A DNA stretch of 64,000 nt from Streptomyces sp. SAJ15 (GTDB taxonomy: Bacteria; Actinomycetota; Actinomycetes; Streptomycetales; Streptomycetaceae). Each line of letters opens with the position of its first letter. Position 1 is the stretch's first letter. The stretch spans positions 558,001 through 622,000 of the forward strand of contig NZ_NISY01000003.1 of NCBI RefSeq assembly GCF_007595705.1. The letters run 5' to 3'. Position numbers and translations under genes: made by a program. This document shows, piece by piece, positions 18,617 through 29,933 of this stretch. Under the pieces are notes generated by a model. It was not told the DNA's origin and did no database searches. It saw only the letters and a list, made by a program, of their open reading frames with translations.

Positions 18617-19795
18617 ATGAGTCTGAGCAGGGATGTGCTGGAGAAGGATCTCTACAAGGTCCTCGGCGTCCCCAAGGACGCCACCGAGGCGGAGATCAAG
18701 AAGGCGTACCGGAAGCTCGCCCGCGAGTTCCACCCGGACGCCAACAAGGGCGACGCCAAGGCCGAGGAGCGCTTCAAGGAGATCTCCGAGGCCAACGACG
18801 TGCTCGGCGACGCCAAGCGGCGCAAGGAGTACGACGAGGCCCGCGCACTGTTCGGGAACGGCGGATTCCGCGCCGGACCGGGCGCCGGCGGGCCCGGTGG
18901 CTTCAACTTCGATCTGAGTGATCTCTTCGGCGGCTCCCCGTCGGGCGGCGGGGGCGCGGGCGGCGGTTTCGGCGGCGGGCTGGGCGATGTGTTCGGCGGC
19001 CTGTTCAACCGGGGCGCCACCCGTACCCAGCCGCGCCGCGGCCAGGACATCGAGTCCGAGGTGACGCTGAGCTTCACCGAGGCCGTCGAGGGGGCCACGG
19101 TCCCGCTGCGGATGTCCAGCCAGGCGCCGTGCAAGGGCTGCTCCGGCACCGGCGACAAGAACGGCACCCCGCGGGTCTGCCCGACCTGCGTCGGCACCGG
19201 CCAGGTCTCCCGCGGCAGCGGCGGCGGCTTCTCGCTCACCGACCCGTGCGCGGACTGCCGGGGCCGGGGCCTGATCGCCGAGAACCCCTGTGACGTGTGC
19301 AAGGGCAGCGGGCGCGCCCGCTCCTCGCGCACCATGCAGGTCCGGATCCCGGCCGGGGTCACCGACGGGCAGCGCATCCGGCTGCGCGGCAAGGGCGCCC
19401 CCGGCGAGACCGGCGGCCCCGCCGGCGACCTCTATGTGGTCGTCCATGTCGACGCCCACCCGGTCTTCGGCCGCAAGGACGACAACCTCACCGTCACCGT
19501 CCCGGTCAGCTACCCGGAGGCGGCGCTCGGCGGTGAGATCAAGGTGCCCACCCTCGGCGGGCCCCCGGTCACCCTGAAGCTGCCGGCCGGCACCCCCAAC
19601 GGCCGGACCATGCGCGCCCGCGGCAAGGGCGCCGTGCGCAAGGACGGCACCCGCGGCGATCTGCTGGTCACCGTGGAGGTGTCGGTGCCCAAGGATCTTG
19701 ACGAGAAGGCGCGTGAGGCGCTGGAGTCGTACCGCGAGGCGACCGCGGACCAGGACCCGCGGGCGGAGCTGTTCCAGGCGGCGAAGGGAGCATGA
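18617..19795 (+). CDS. dnaJ: Co-chaperone DnaJ (full-length Hsp40)
   Basis: 392 residues with the complete type I layout: J domain (~8-75, with the DnaK-activating HPD in REFHPDANKG), a Gly/Phe-rich segment (~85-140), four zinc-binding CxxCxGxG repeats (CKGCSGTG, CPTCVGTG, CADCRGRG, CDVCKGSG; ~170-235) and the C-terminal client-binding domains. It stimulates DnaK ATPase and delivers substrates. It lies 63 nt after grpE, the spacer holding a possible RNA structure, and 4 nt before hspR. Confidence 0.98.
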   Translation: MSLSRDVLEKDLYKVLGVPKDATEAEIKKAYRKLAREFHPDANKGDAKAEERFKEISEANDVLGDAKRRKEYDEARALFGNGGFRAGPGAGGPGGFNFDLSDLFGGSPSGGGGAGGGFGGGLGDVFGGLFNRGATRTQPRRGQDIESEVTLSFTEAVEGATVPLRMSSQAPCKGCSGTGDKNGTPRVCPTCVGTGQVSRGSGGGFSLTDPCADCRGRGLIAENPCDVCKGSGRARSSRTMQVRIPAGVTDGQRIRLRGKGAPGETGGPAGDLYVVVHVDAHPVFGRKDDNLTVTVPVSYPEAALGGEIKVPTLGGPPVTLKLPAGTPNGRTMRARGKGAVRKDGTRGDLLVTVEVSVPKDLDEKAREALESYREATADQDPRAELFQAAKGA

Positions 19796-19799
19796 CCCC

Positions 19800-20279
19800 A
19801 TGGACCCGATGGACCCGGCAGGCAGGGACGCACGACGGCGCAATCCGTACGAGCTGACCGACGAATCACCGGTGTACGTCATCTCGGTGGCGGCCCAGCT
19901 CTCCGGTCTGCACCCGCAGACCCTGCGCCAGTACGACCGGCTCGGCCTGGTCTCCCCCGACCGCACCGCCGGCCGTGGGCGCCGCTACTCGGCCCGTGAC
20001 ATCCAACTGCTCCGCCAGGTACAGGCGCTCTCCCAGGACGAGGGCATCAACCTCGCCGGCATCAAGCGGATCATCGAGCTGGAGAACCAGGTCAGCGCGC
20101 TCCAGGCGCGGGTGGCCGAGCTCCAGCAGGCGGTCGAGGGCGCGGCCGTCGCCATGCGGCAGCGTGAGGCCCAGGTCCACGCGTCCTACCGGCGCGACCT
20201 GGTGCCGTACCACGAGGTGCAGCAGACGAGCGCGCTGGTGGTCTGGCGGCCCAAGCCGAACCGCAAGCGGCCCGAGTAG
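19800..20279 (+). CDS. hspR: HspR heat-shock repressor (MerR family)
   Basis: 159 residues. The MerR-type winged helix lies at ~20-90 (VYVISVAAQLSGLHPQTLRQ, YDRLGLVSPDRTAGRGRRYS) and is followed by a coiled-coil dimerisation helix (ELENQVSALQARVAELQQAV). It represses the dnaK operon and clpB through HAIR boxes, three of which are in this window, with DnaK as co-repressor. The ATG at 19800 has AGGGAG nine bases upstream; ATG 19809 is an alternative. Last gene of the operon, so it is autoregulated. Confidence 0.97.
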   Translation: MDPMDPAGRDARRRNPYELTDESPVYVISVAAQLSGLHPQTLRQYDRLGLVSPDRTAGRGRRYSARDIQLLRQVQALSQDEGINLAGIKRIIELENQVSALQARVAELQQAVEGAAVAMRQREAQVHASYRRDLVPYHEVQQTSALVVWRPKPNRKRPE

Positions 20280-20300
20280 CCCTCCCGCATCGGGGTCGGC

Positions 20301-20327
20301 GCTCGGGCCCCGGCCCGGGGCCCGAGC
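20301..20327. terminator. Terminator after hspR
   Basis: 12-bp perfect GC stem (20301-20312 with 20316-20327) and 3-nt loop, between hspR and the convergent gene that ends at 20338. Confidence 0.7.
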
Positions 20328-20337
20328 CCCGTGTGTC

Positions 20338-21051
20338 CTAGGGCTCGCCCGTCACCGCCTCCACCAAGGTGCCGCGGCCGTCGGCGATCCGATAGCTGCG
20401 GAACAGCTCCGGCCCGCCCGTCACCTGGACGAACAGCGTGTCCCGGTGGACCCGCAGGGCCCGGGCGCCGGCGTCCAGCGGCGGGGTCAGCGGGAGTCCG
20501 GCACAGGGCCGTCCGGCCCTGTCGAGGCGTCGCAGCTCAGCCCGCTCTCCGGGCTCCAGCAGGAACAGCGTCCCGTCGTCGCCGACGTCCCACCCGCCGC
20601 GCCGGTGCAGCTCCAGCGAGCGCGGGTTGACGGCGGTCGGCCGCCGCCACAGCTCGCCCCACCCGTCGTCCCGCCGCCCCAGGCGCCGGACGTGGTTGCC
20701 GCCCGCGACGTCGAGGACCAGCACGGTGAAGACCGGCGCTCCGCCCGCGTCCTCGTGCACCCGCAGGTCGATGGCGACCCCGCTGTCGGCGGGCGGGGTC
20801 ACACTGCGCTCGACCACCCCGCCGGGCGAGACCACGTCGATGATCCCGGAGTGCCGTAGCAGGTAGAAGCGGCTCGCCCCCGCCTCCACACACCGGGCGT
20901 CGAACCCGTCGCACCGGGCCACCACCCCCGTCGCGTTCGCGGTCACATGGCAGCCGCTCGTGGAGACGAGATAGACATGACCGTCCTTGCCGACGCTCAT
21001 CTGTGCCGCGTCGGGGTGGAAGTGTCGACGGTTTTCGATCACGTTCGCCAT
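20338..21051 (-). CDS. Hypothetical protein, repeat-blade (beta-propeller-like) character
   Basis: 237 residues from ATG 21051 (MANVIENRRHFHPD). It is made of repeated short beta hairpins with Gly-Asp/Gly-His turns (VGKDGHVYLVSTSG, VGDDGTLFLLEPGE, VHEDAGGAPVFTVLVLDVAGG), suggesting blades of a propeller. No signal peptide or membrane helix. I do not recognise the family. TACGCT six bases before the ATG suggests a leaderless start. It follows the LuxR gene by 67 nt on the same strand and may be its target or partner. Confidence 0.6.
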   Translation of the reverse strand: MANVIENRRHFHPDAAQMSVGKDGHVYLVSTSGCHVTANATGVVARCDGFDARCVEAGASRFYLLRHSGIIDVVSPGGVVERSVTPPADSGVAIDLRVHEDAGGAPVFTVLVLDVAGGNHVRRLGRRDDGWGELWRRPTAVNPRSLELHRRGGWDVGDDGTLFLLEPGERAELRRLDRAGRPCAGLPLTPPLDAGARALRVHRDTLFVQVTGGPELFRSYRIADGRGTLVEAVTGEP

Positions 21052-21118
21052 GGGCCGAGCGTAGGAAGATCGGGCAAACGACCATATCCCCAATGTTCGG
21101 GGGCGGCTGTCGGGTTTA

Positions 21119-22114
21119 TCAGCCGCCGAGTACGGCGATGAGCTCGTCCCGCCCGCTCGTGCGGGTCTTCCGGAATATGGATTTCAGATGGTCGTTAACC
21201 GTATAAGGAGAAAGCCCGAGCCGATGTGCGATTTGCTTGGGCGCTCGGCCGGTGCGGAGTAGGGCGACGACATCGCGCTCCCGGGGCGTCAGTCCGTACC
21301 ACGCCGCGAAGATGGGCAACAATACGTCGCCGCTCGCCGCCTGGACGACGACCGCCACCTCGCCCGCCCCGGAAAGCGGCTGGCCCTGGAGGGCGACCCA
21401 GCGGCCCGCGAGCGCGGCCGGCACGCAGATCATCGGCTGCGGCCCGGGGGCCTCCGGCTCCGCCGCCGACACCTCGCTCGCCAGCATCGCCGCGGCCCAC
21501 TCCGGGGACGACAGCCACTCCGAGGGCAACTCCCGTAGCCACGCCCGCGCCTCGGCGGTCACCGCCCGGACGGTGTGGTCCCCGCCGATCAGGATCACCC
21601 CGGGCGGCGGCGGGGGCCCGGCCGGGAGCCAGGGACCCGCCCGGACGTAGCCGCGCAGCGCGGCGGTCAGGGTGGGGGCCAGCTGCCGTAGCCGGTCCGC
21701 CTCCTCCGGCTGGAAGACCGGGCAGCCCTCCTCCCGGAACAGACACAGCGTCCCCCACACCCCGTGCGCGTCCCGCAGCGCCAACCGCAGTTCGCACCCC
21801 ATCCCGTGCTCCTTGAGGATCTCCCGCGCCCGTAGCCCGCCGTCGGCGCCGTCCCCGCCCGCGTCCGCCCGCAGCATCGCCACCGGCACCGGTCGGCGGG
21901 CGAGCTCGGTGGGACGGAACGGATCGTCGCCCAGGTAGCAGTTGAGCATTTCCGCACGGGCGAATTCCCGTTCGTATCGGTGCCAGAAACCGAACGACAC
22001 CGTGCCGGTGACCGGATTCATTCCGATCAGGTGCAGCGCGTCATGCGGAACCCGAGGGGCGATCTCGCGGGAAAACCATGCGCCCATGTCGTCCGGGCTC
22101 GGGTCGTGAACCAC
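21119..22114 (-). CDS. LuxR-family regulator with N-terminal GAF-like domain
   Basis: 331 residues. The C-terminal ~65 residues are a LuxR helix-turn-helix (GLTPRERDVVALLRTGRAPK, then SPYTVNDHLKSIFRKT). The N-terminal ~170 residues resemble a GAF/PAS-type sensor (LHLIGMNPVTGTVSFGFWHR). There is no receiver Asp signature at the N-terminus, so it probably responds to a ligand rather than phosphorylation. The GTG start at 22114 lies six bases after a consensus -10 (TAGAAT), which suggests a leaderless mRNA. Target genes unknown; the downstream gene is a candidate. Confidence 0.87.
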   Translation of the reverse strand: MVHDPSPDDMGAWFSREIAPRVPHDALHLIGMNPVTGTVSFGFWHRYEREFARAEMLNCYLGDDPFRPTELARRPVPVAMLRADAGGDGADGGLRAREILKEHGMGCELRLALRDAHGVWGTLCLFREEGCPVFQPEEADRLRQLAPTLTAALRGYVRAGPWLPAGPPPPPGVILIGGDHTVRAVTAEARAWLRELPSEWLSSPEWAAAMLASEVSAAEPEAPGPQPMICVPAALAGRWVALQGQPLSGAGEVAVVVQAASGDVLLPIFAAWYGLTPRERDVVALLRTGRAPKQIAHRLGLSPYTVNDHLKSIFRKTRTSGRDELIAVLGG

Positions 22115-22120
22115 ACGATG

Positions 22121-22126
22121 ATTCTA
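22121..22126 (-). promoter_or_regulatory. -10 box of the LuxR gene (leaderless)
   Basis: TAGAAT on the minus strand, six bases before the GTG at 22114, with no RBS. A matching -35 is not obvious. Confidence 0.5.
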
Positions 22127-22253
22127 GAGATCGTGCGACCGCGGAGCGTGCGGGTTCCCTCCGAAGTCACACCGTTCGGACCTCCGGACCCGGTATCCGA
22201 ATCGCCTTCCAGCGCAAAGGTGTTCCCTTTCGGGTGGCAAAGGCGGGTCGCGG

Positions 22254-23645
22254 TCAGCCGAGTTCGCGGACCGCGCGGTCGAACGCCTCGGGGAACGGCG
22301 CCCACATGCCCGGGAACGGCGGGATGCCCGGCCCGTCGAAGGTGCGGCCGTCCCGGGTCAGGTACTCCTCGTTCGGCAGGCCGAGGGACCAGCCGTTGGG
22401 GAGCGTGCGGACGAGCACGTCGGAGAAGACGCCCTGCGTCGGCTCGCCGACGCGGATCGTCCGCCCGGGCCGGTTCATCAGGGCCTGGGTGAGGGTCTCG
22501 CCCGCGCTGAAGGTGGAGCCGCCGGTGAGGACCGCGACCGGACCGGTGTAGGACGCGGCGCCGGGCGCCGGTCGCACGGTCACCCGCTGCGGGCGGGTGT
22601 GCCGGGTGGGGTCGTCCGGGTGGTTCCGGGCCCGCTTGGCGTAGGCGAAGTGCGGCCGGTCGGTGAGGCGTTCGGCGATGCCCAGGGCGAGGGCGTCGGA
22701 GCCACCGCCGTTGATGCGGAGATCGAGGACCAGGCCGCGCAGCCGGGCGGTGCTCTCGGGGGTGAAGACCGCGTCGAGAGCCTTGTCGAGTTCGGCCCGG
22801 TTCGCGGCGTAGCCGTCGTCGCCGCCCTCGCCGGTGTAACCGCCGAAGCCGGAGACGCGGAGATACCCCTTCCCGCCGGGCAGGTCCGCGTAGGTGATCC
22901 GGCCGGCGGCGAACTCCCGTACGGGCGCCCCCCTCAGCTCGTGTCGCAGGGTGTGGGCCTTGGCCTCGGCGTCCACCTCCTCGCTGATGGGGTCGGTACC
23001 GGGTCGGAGCTGGGAGAACCGGCGGCGACTCACGGGGTCGGCCAGGGAGACGTGCGCGTCGTACAGCGGCCGCAGCATGTCGCTGAAGATCGCGAAGAGT
23101 TCGGGCCCGGTGGTGTCGGGGCGCACCCGGGGGCGGTAGCGGTCCCGCACGGCGTGCCAGTCGACGCCCTTGGCGGCGAAGAACGGGTAGTTCTCCTCGA
23201 AGGTCTGCCAGAAGGCGTCGAAGGTGGCCGGCGGATCCTTGGGCGCGGTGTTCGTCGCGCAGCGGGCGGGCAGCTTCGCCAGACGCCGCAGGCCCCGGTC
23301 GCCGACGGAGCCGTCCCAGTGCAGCCGTGCCCGGTCCGGCCCGGCTACGAGCCGCAGCCGGGCGACGTCCCCGCCCTTCGTGGCGTACCGCACCTCGCCG
23401 CCGGGACCGCCGCCCGCGCGGCGGGCGGTGAGGCCCTTGACGCAGCTGACGGCGGTGGTCTGGTACTCCTGCAGCCGGCCGCCCTCGACGGAGATCACCG
23501 TCCCGTAGCCGTCCATGCGCCAGGTGCCGTCCAGCGCGTGGTTCGCCGCCTGCGCGGGACTGCCCGGGAGGACGGGCAGGGCCAGCACCCCTGCCGACAA
23601 CGTGGCCGCCAGGGCTCTGGCGGTGGTGGACCTGAGTCGCATCAT
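22254..23645 (-). CDS. Secreted S41-family (tail-specific/IRBP-like) peptidase
   Basis: 463 residues. A signal peptide (RLRSTTARALAATLSAGVLA ... GSPAQA|AN) precedes a short beta domain and a long S41 catalytic region. Family features: LVLDLRINGGGSDALALGIA, VLTGGSTFSAGE with the nucleophilic serine in GSTFSAGE, and GEPTQGVFSD near the C-terminus. There is no obvious PDZ domain, as in the interphotoreceptor-retinoid-binding-like branch. The start is one of two adjacent ATGs (23645 or 23642) with AAGG just upstream. Likely cleaves exported peptides; substrate unknown. Confidence 0.9.
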   Translation of the reverse strand: MMRLRSTTARALAATLSAGVLALPVLPGSPAQAANHALDGTWRMDGYGTVISVEGGRLQEYQTTAVSCVKGLTARRAGGGPGGEVRYATKGGDVARLRLVAGPDRARLHWDGSVGDRGLRRLAKLPARCATNTAPKDPPATFDAFWQTFEENYPFFAAKGVDWHAVRDRYRPRVRPDTTGPELFAIFSDMLRPLYDAHVSLADPVSRRRFSQLRPGTDPISEEVDAEAKAHTLRHELRGAPVREFAAGRITYADLPGGKGYLRVSGFGGYTGEGGDDGYAANRAELDKALDAVFTPESTARLRGLVLDLRINGGGSDALALGIAERLTDRPHFAYAKRARNHPDDPTRHTRPQRVTVRPAPGAASYTGPVAVLTGGSTFSAGETLTQALMNRPGRTIRVGEPTQGVFSDVLVRTLPNGWSLGLPNEEYLTRDGRTFDGPGIPPFPGMWAPFPEAFDRAVRELG

Positions 23646-23810
23646 GGTGCCTTCTGACGAGTCGCCGATAGCAGGCCTCCATCGTCGTGGGCACAGGCCG
23701 AGCCGGAACATGCCGCTAACAGGTGAGTTGAGGGTGGGGACAACCCCCGTACGGTCTCTCGCCCGCCTGGCGTGGTGCGTCGCTTGTGCCACATGCCCTC
23801 ACGGAGGAGA

Positions 23811-25085
23811 TCACCGGCCCGCCGCGCGGGTGACCGCCGCGCGTACCCCGTATCCGGCCGCCCCGGCCGCGAGTACCGCGGCGCCGGTCAGGACCGAGGC
23901 GGCGGGCAGGGCGAAGGCGAGGGCGAGGCAGCCGGCCAGGCCGAGGATCGGGATGGGCCGGGCGGGGCGGCCCTCGTCGCGGGTCAGGGTCCAGGCGGCG
24001 GCGTTGGCGATCGCGTAGTAGGCCAGTACGCCGAAGGAGGAGAAGCCGATCGCGCCGCGCAGGTCCACGGTGGCGGCGAGGACGGCGACGGCGGCGCCGA
24101 CGGCGAGTTCGGCGCGGTGCGGAACGCGGAACCGGGGGTGGACCGCGGCGAGCGCGTGGGGCAGATGGCGGTCGCGGGCCATGGCGAGCGTGGTGCGCGA
24201 GACGCCCAGGATGAGGGCGAGCAGCGAGCCGAGGGCCGCGACGGCGGCGCCCACGCGGACGACGGGGACCAGACCGGGCGCGCCGGCGGCGCGGACCGCG
24301 TCGGCCAACGGGGCGGTGGCGTGGGCGAGTCGGTCGGGGCCGAGGACGGCGAGCACGGCGACGGCGACGGCCGCGTAGCAGACCAGGGTGATGGCGAGGG
24401 CGAGGGGGATCGCGCGGGGGATGGTGCGGGCGGGGTCGCGCACCTCCTCGCCGAGCGTGGCGATGCGCGCGTATCCGGCGAAGGCGAAGAACAGCAGTCC
24501 GGCGGCCTGGAGCACCCCGCCGGGGGTGGCGTCCGTGCCGATGTCCAGCCGGGCGGCGTCCGCGGCACCGGAGGTCAGACAGGAGACCACCACCGCCGCG
24601 AGCACGGCCAGCACCAGGGCGACGATCACCCGGGTGAGCCAGGCGGACTTCTGAACTCCGGTGTAGTTCACGGCCGTCAGCGCCACCACCGCCGCGACCG
24701 CCACGGCGTGCGCGTGGTCGGGCCAGACGTAGGAGCCGACGGTGAGCGCCATCGCCGCGCAGGAGGCGGTCTTGCCGACCACGAACGCCCAGCCGGCCAA
24801 GTAGCCCCAGAAGTCGCCGAGTCGCTCGCGGCCGTAGACATAGGTGCCGCCGGAGCGCGGGTACCGCGCGGCCAGCCGCGCGGAGGACGTCGCGTTGCAG
24901 TAGGCCACCACGGCCGCCACGGCGAGGCCCGGCAGCAGACCCGAACCGGCCGCGCCGGCGGCCGGGGCCAGGGCGACGAAGACGCCTGCGCCGATCATCG
25001 ACCCCAGCCCGATCACCACGGCGTCGAAGAGGCCCAGCCGCCGCTTCAGACCGCGCGGCTCGGCGGCCGCCTCCGATGCCCTCAT
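23811..25085 (-). CDS. APC-superfamily amino-acid permease
   Basis: 424 residues, about 12 membrane helices. TM1 carries the substrate-binding LGSMIGAGVFVAL motif typical of APC transporters (cationic/neutral amino-acid family). A cytoplasmic loop has GYARIATLGEEVRDPARTIP, also a family signature. Likely a proton-coupled importer or exchanger of amino acids. Nothing in its neighbours fixes the substrate. Divergent from the cupin gene. Confidence 0.92.
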   Translation of the reverse strand: MRASEAAAEPRGLKRRLGLFDAVVIGLGSMIGAGVFVALAPAAGAAGSGLLPGLAVAAVVAYCNATSSARLAARYPRSGGTYVYGRERLGDFWGYLAGWAFVVGKTASCAAMALTVGSYVWPDHAHAVAVAAVVALTAVNYTGVQKSAWLTRVIVALVLAVLAAVVVSCLTSGAADAARLDIGTDATPGGVLQAAGLLFFAFAGYARIATLGEEVRDPARTIPRAIPLALAITLVCYAAVAVAVLAVLGPDRLAHATAPLADAVRAAGAPGLVPVVRVGAAVAALGSLLALILGVSRTTLAMARDRHLPHALAAVHPRFRVPHRAELAVGAAVAVLAATVDLRGAIGFSSFGVLAYYAIANAAAWTLTRDEGRPARPIPILGLAGCLALAFALPAASVLTGAAVLAAGAAGYGVRAAVTRAAGR

Positions 25086-25263
25086 ACGTCACTCCTCGGC
25101 CGTGGACTCCTGGGCGGAATGTAGCGCGGCGGCCGCCGCGCGGTGCCGGCGCCGGTACGACGACGCGGGGCACGGGCGCGGAGACGGGGCGGGGTGGGGC
25201 GCCGGAATGTGGCGCGGGGTGCCCCGGGCGCACCATGGAGATGAGGCACGGGAGGAGACAACC

Positions 25264-25623
25264 ATGATCGAGGTCAAGACGATCGAGAAGCCGGACGAGC
25301 GGCGCGATTTCCCCCAGGGTCACCTCGAAGCCCTGCACCTGAGCGGGTTGGACTTCGCCGTGGGCACCTTCGAGCCCGGCTGGCGCTGGTCCGAGTCGGT
25401 GGCGCCGATCGCGGGCACGGACAGCTGCGAGGTGCACCACAACTGCTTCGTGGTCCAGGGCCGCATGCGCCTCCGGATGAACGACGGCGCGGAGGCCGAG
25501 GTGGGGCCGGGCGACGTGTTCGTGCTCCCGTCGGGGCACGACGCCTGGGTGGTGGGGGACGAGCCGGTGGTCCTGTACGACTTCGCCGGCGCCATGGCCA
25601 GGGAGTACGCGAAGAGCGACTGA
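25264..25623 (+). CDS. Small cupin-domain protein
   Basis: 119 residues; ATG 25264 with AGGAG six bases upstream. A single cupin barrel: EVHHNCFVVQGRMRLRMNDG gives the first metal motif (His-His and Gln/Glu) and PGDVFVLPSGHDAWVVGDEP the second. It could be an enzyme or a ligand-binding protein; many such small cupins are uncharacterised. It is followed 17 nt later by a small alpha-beta-barrel gene and they are probably one transcript. Confidence 0.85.
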   Translation: MIEVKTIEKPDERRDFPQGHLEALHLSGLDFAVGTFEPGWRWSESVAPIAGTDSCEVHHNCFVVQGRMRLRMNDGAEAEVGPGDVFVLPSGHDAWVVGDEPVVLYDFAGAMAREYAKSD

Positions 25624-25640
25624 CCGCTGGAGGTCGGGTC

Positions 25641-25934
25641 ATGAAGTTCGTGCAGGTCATCGAGTACGAGACCACACAGGAAGAGGAGATGTCGCGGCTG
25701 TTCGACGAGTGGATGATGGCCACCGAGGGCCGGCGCACGGTGACCCGGGAGTTCCACACCCGGGACCGCGAGCGACCGACCCACTACGTGGACATCGTCG
25801 AGTTCCCCTCGTACGAGCAGGCGATGAAGAACAACGAGCTGCCGGAGACGCAGAAGATCGCGGAGGAGTTCCGCAGACTGTGCGAGAGCGAGCCGCGCTT
25901 CATGAACCTCGAGGTCATCGACGAGGAGCCGTGA
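25641..25934 (+). CDS. Small dimeric alpha/beta-barrel-like protein
   Basis: 97 residues, MKFVQVIEYETTQEEEMSRL. The pattern (beta, long helix, TREFHTRDRERPTHYVDIVE, helix, FMNLEVID) fits the ferredoxin-like dimeric alpha/beta barrel fold used by small monooxygenases and stress proteins. No catalytic residues are evident. Co-directional with the cupin gene. Its last 20 bases overlap the 3' end of the convergent PNPOx-like gene. Confidence 0.75.
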   Translation: MKFVQVIEYETTQEEEMSRLFDEWMMATEGRRTVTREFHTRDRERPTHYVDIVEFPSYEQAMKNNELPETQKIAEEFRRLCESEPRFMNLEVIDEEP

Positions 25935-26334
25935 CCCGGCCCAGGGCACGGGTGAGGGTGATCTCGATCAGGACCCGGTCCGGGTTCGGGGCGGGAGTGC
26001 GCTCGTACCGCTCCGCGTAGCGACGCACGGCGTCGGCGATCAGCTCGGGCTCGGTGCGCACGACGGCGAGCCCCTCCAGGGTGGCCCAGCGGACGTCGGC
26101 CCACTGGCAGACGGCGACCGGGGCCGGCTCCGGGCTCGTGGCGAGGATGTTCGCCACCTTCCGGCTGTCCTTGCGGGTGATCACGCGCGCCAGCCCGGCC
26201 TCCGGGTCGTAGGTGACGCCCACGGGCACGACGTGCGGGGTGCCGTTGGGCCGCAGCGTGGTCAGCGTGCACAGCTGCCGCTCGCGCCAGAAGGCGAGGT
26301 AGTCGGGGTCCGGGTTCCGCGGGTCCATGGCCAT
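25915..26334 (-). CDS. PPOX-class F420/flavin-dependent oxidoreductase
   Basis: 139 residues with the split-barrel flavin/F420 fold of the pyridoxamine-phosphate-oxidase superfamily: LCTLTTLRPNGTPHVVPVGV, then RVITRKDSRKVANILATSP and VAVCQWADVRWATLEGLAVV. In actinobacteria this class often uses F420 (biliverdin reductase-like or unknown substrates). The 3' ends of this gene and the convergent upstream pair overlap by 20 bp, a tail-to-tail overlap that could matter for RNA stability. Confidence 0.87.
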   Translation of the reverse strand: MAMDPRNPDPDYLAFWRERQLCTLTTLRPNGTPHVVPVGVTYDPEAGLARVITRKDSRKVANILATSPEPAPVAVCQWADVRWATLEGLAVVRTEPELIADAVRRYAERYERTPAPNPDRVLIEITLTRALGRVTAPRR

Positions 26335-26394
26335 GGGGGAAGCCTAGACGCCGGCCCCCGGCGGGGGACCGGCGTCGGTGAGGCTCGCGGTCGG

Positions 26395-26976
26395 TCAGAG
26401 GAAGTCCGCGGTGTCCAACTCGAAGTCGAAGGGCGCGGGGAGAGGGAGCGGTTTGCCGAACGCCGTGGAATGCGCGTCGGTGTAGTCCCGCCCCTCGGGC
26501 TGGCTGAACAGGGTGACCATGGACTCGTCCCGGTCGATCAGCAGGTAGAGCGGGATCCCGGCGCGGGCGTAACCCTTGCGCTTCACGACCCGGTCGACCG
26601 TGAGCCGGCCGGCGGTCACCTCGACCACCATGGCGACGCCTGCGCTCTCCATCCAGGGCGGGGCTCCCCGGAAGGGGCGCAGCTCCCGTGGGGCGAAGGT
26701 GGCGTCGGGGATGACATGGTTCGCGGCGCGCGACATGACACCGGGGACGACGAGCCCCTTGTTGCCGGAGTGACTCATGTCCGTCGCCGACCTGTGGAAG
26801 ACCTGTTTGACGAGCGTGCTCAGGTAGTCCTCGTGATCGCCATCCGGTGGTGGTGTCACGAGGATCTCCCCCTCGATGAGCTCGGCCCGGTACCCCTCGG
26901 GGGTGTTCAGGGCGAGGAAGTCGGCGAGGAGGATGTCGTCCTGCGTGAGCCTCGGCCCGTCCGCCATAGCCGTCAT
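26395..26976 (-). CDS. Uma2-family PD-(D/E)XK endonuclease-like protein
   Basis: 193 residues. The DUF820/Uma2 signature is present: [57 protein letters not shown]. The acidic residues of PDAT and EV match the PD-(D/E)XK nuclease core, but function in Streptomyces is unknown despite many paralogues per genome. Start at ATG 26976, or 26967 two codons later in the same frame. It sits between the PPOX gene and clpB, on the opposite strand to clpB. Confidence 0.85.
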   Translation of the reverse strand: MTAMADGPRLTQDDILLADFLALNTPEGYRAELIEGEILVTPPPDGDHEDYLSTLVKQVFHRSATDMSHSGNKGLVVPGVMSRAANHVIPDATFAPRELRPFRGAPPWMESAGVAMVVEVTAGRLTVDRVVKRKGYARAGIPLYLLIDRDESMVTLFSQPEGRDYTDAHSTAFGKPLPLPAPFDFELDTADFL

Positions 26977-27106
26977 GCTGCCCCTCCTCGTGGTCGGACG
27001 CCAGTGTTTCCCCGTAGCCGGGGGCGGCAGAGTGGTTATCCGACCCGTTCACCCGCAGGAGTGGCCCACGCCCCCGTCCGGCTGCGGGAAGGGGCCCCGC
27101 GACAGC

Positions 27107-27127
27107 CTTGAGCGGAATAGACTCAAC
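27107..27127. promoter_or_regulatory. HAIR operator upstream of clpB
   Basis: CTTGAGC-N7-ACTCAAC, two substitutions from the HspR consensus, 60 bp before the clpB start. It places clpB in the same regulon as the dnaK operon 11 kb away. Confidence 0.85.
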
Positions 27128-27187
27128 TTATCGTACGCTGACCATGGCAGGGTTTTGTCCGGGCGAGAATCAGGAGGATCACAGGCC

Positions 27188-29773
<2,586 letters not shown>

Positions 29774-29795
29774 GCCCGCCGCCGGCGCGGCCGGG

Positions 29796-29816
29796 CCCCC
29801 GCGGGGTCCGCGGGGG
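29796..29816 (+). terminator. Possible clpB terminator
   Basis: 9-bp stem CCCCCGCGG/CCGCGGGGG with GGT loop, 22 nt after the clpB stop. Confidence 0.45.
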
Positions 29817-29933
29817 TGTGCCCGCCGGCGGCGTGGTTTCCGGCGCCGGCCGGAGCCCGAGGTCGAGTCGGGGTTGCGGGGACGGGGCGGGTGTGGGGGA
29901 GGATGGCCGCATCCGTACGAAGGGAAATCCACG

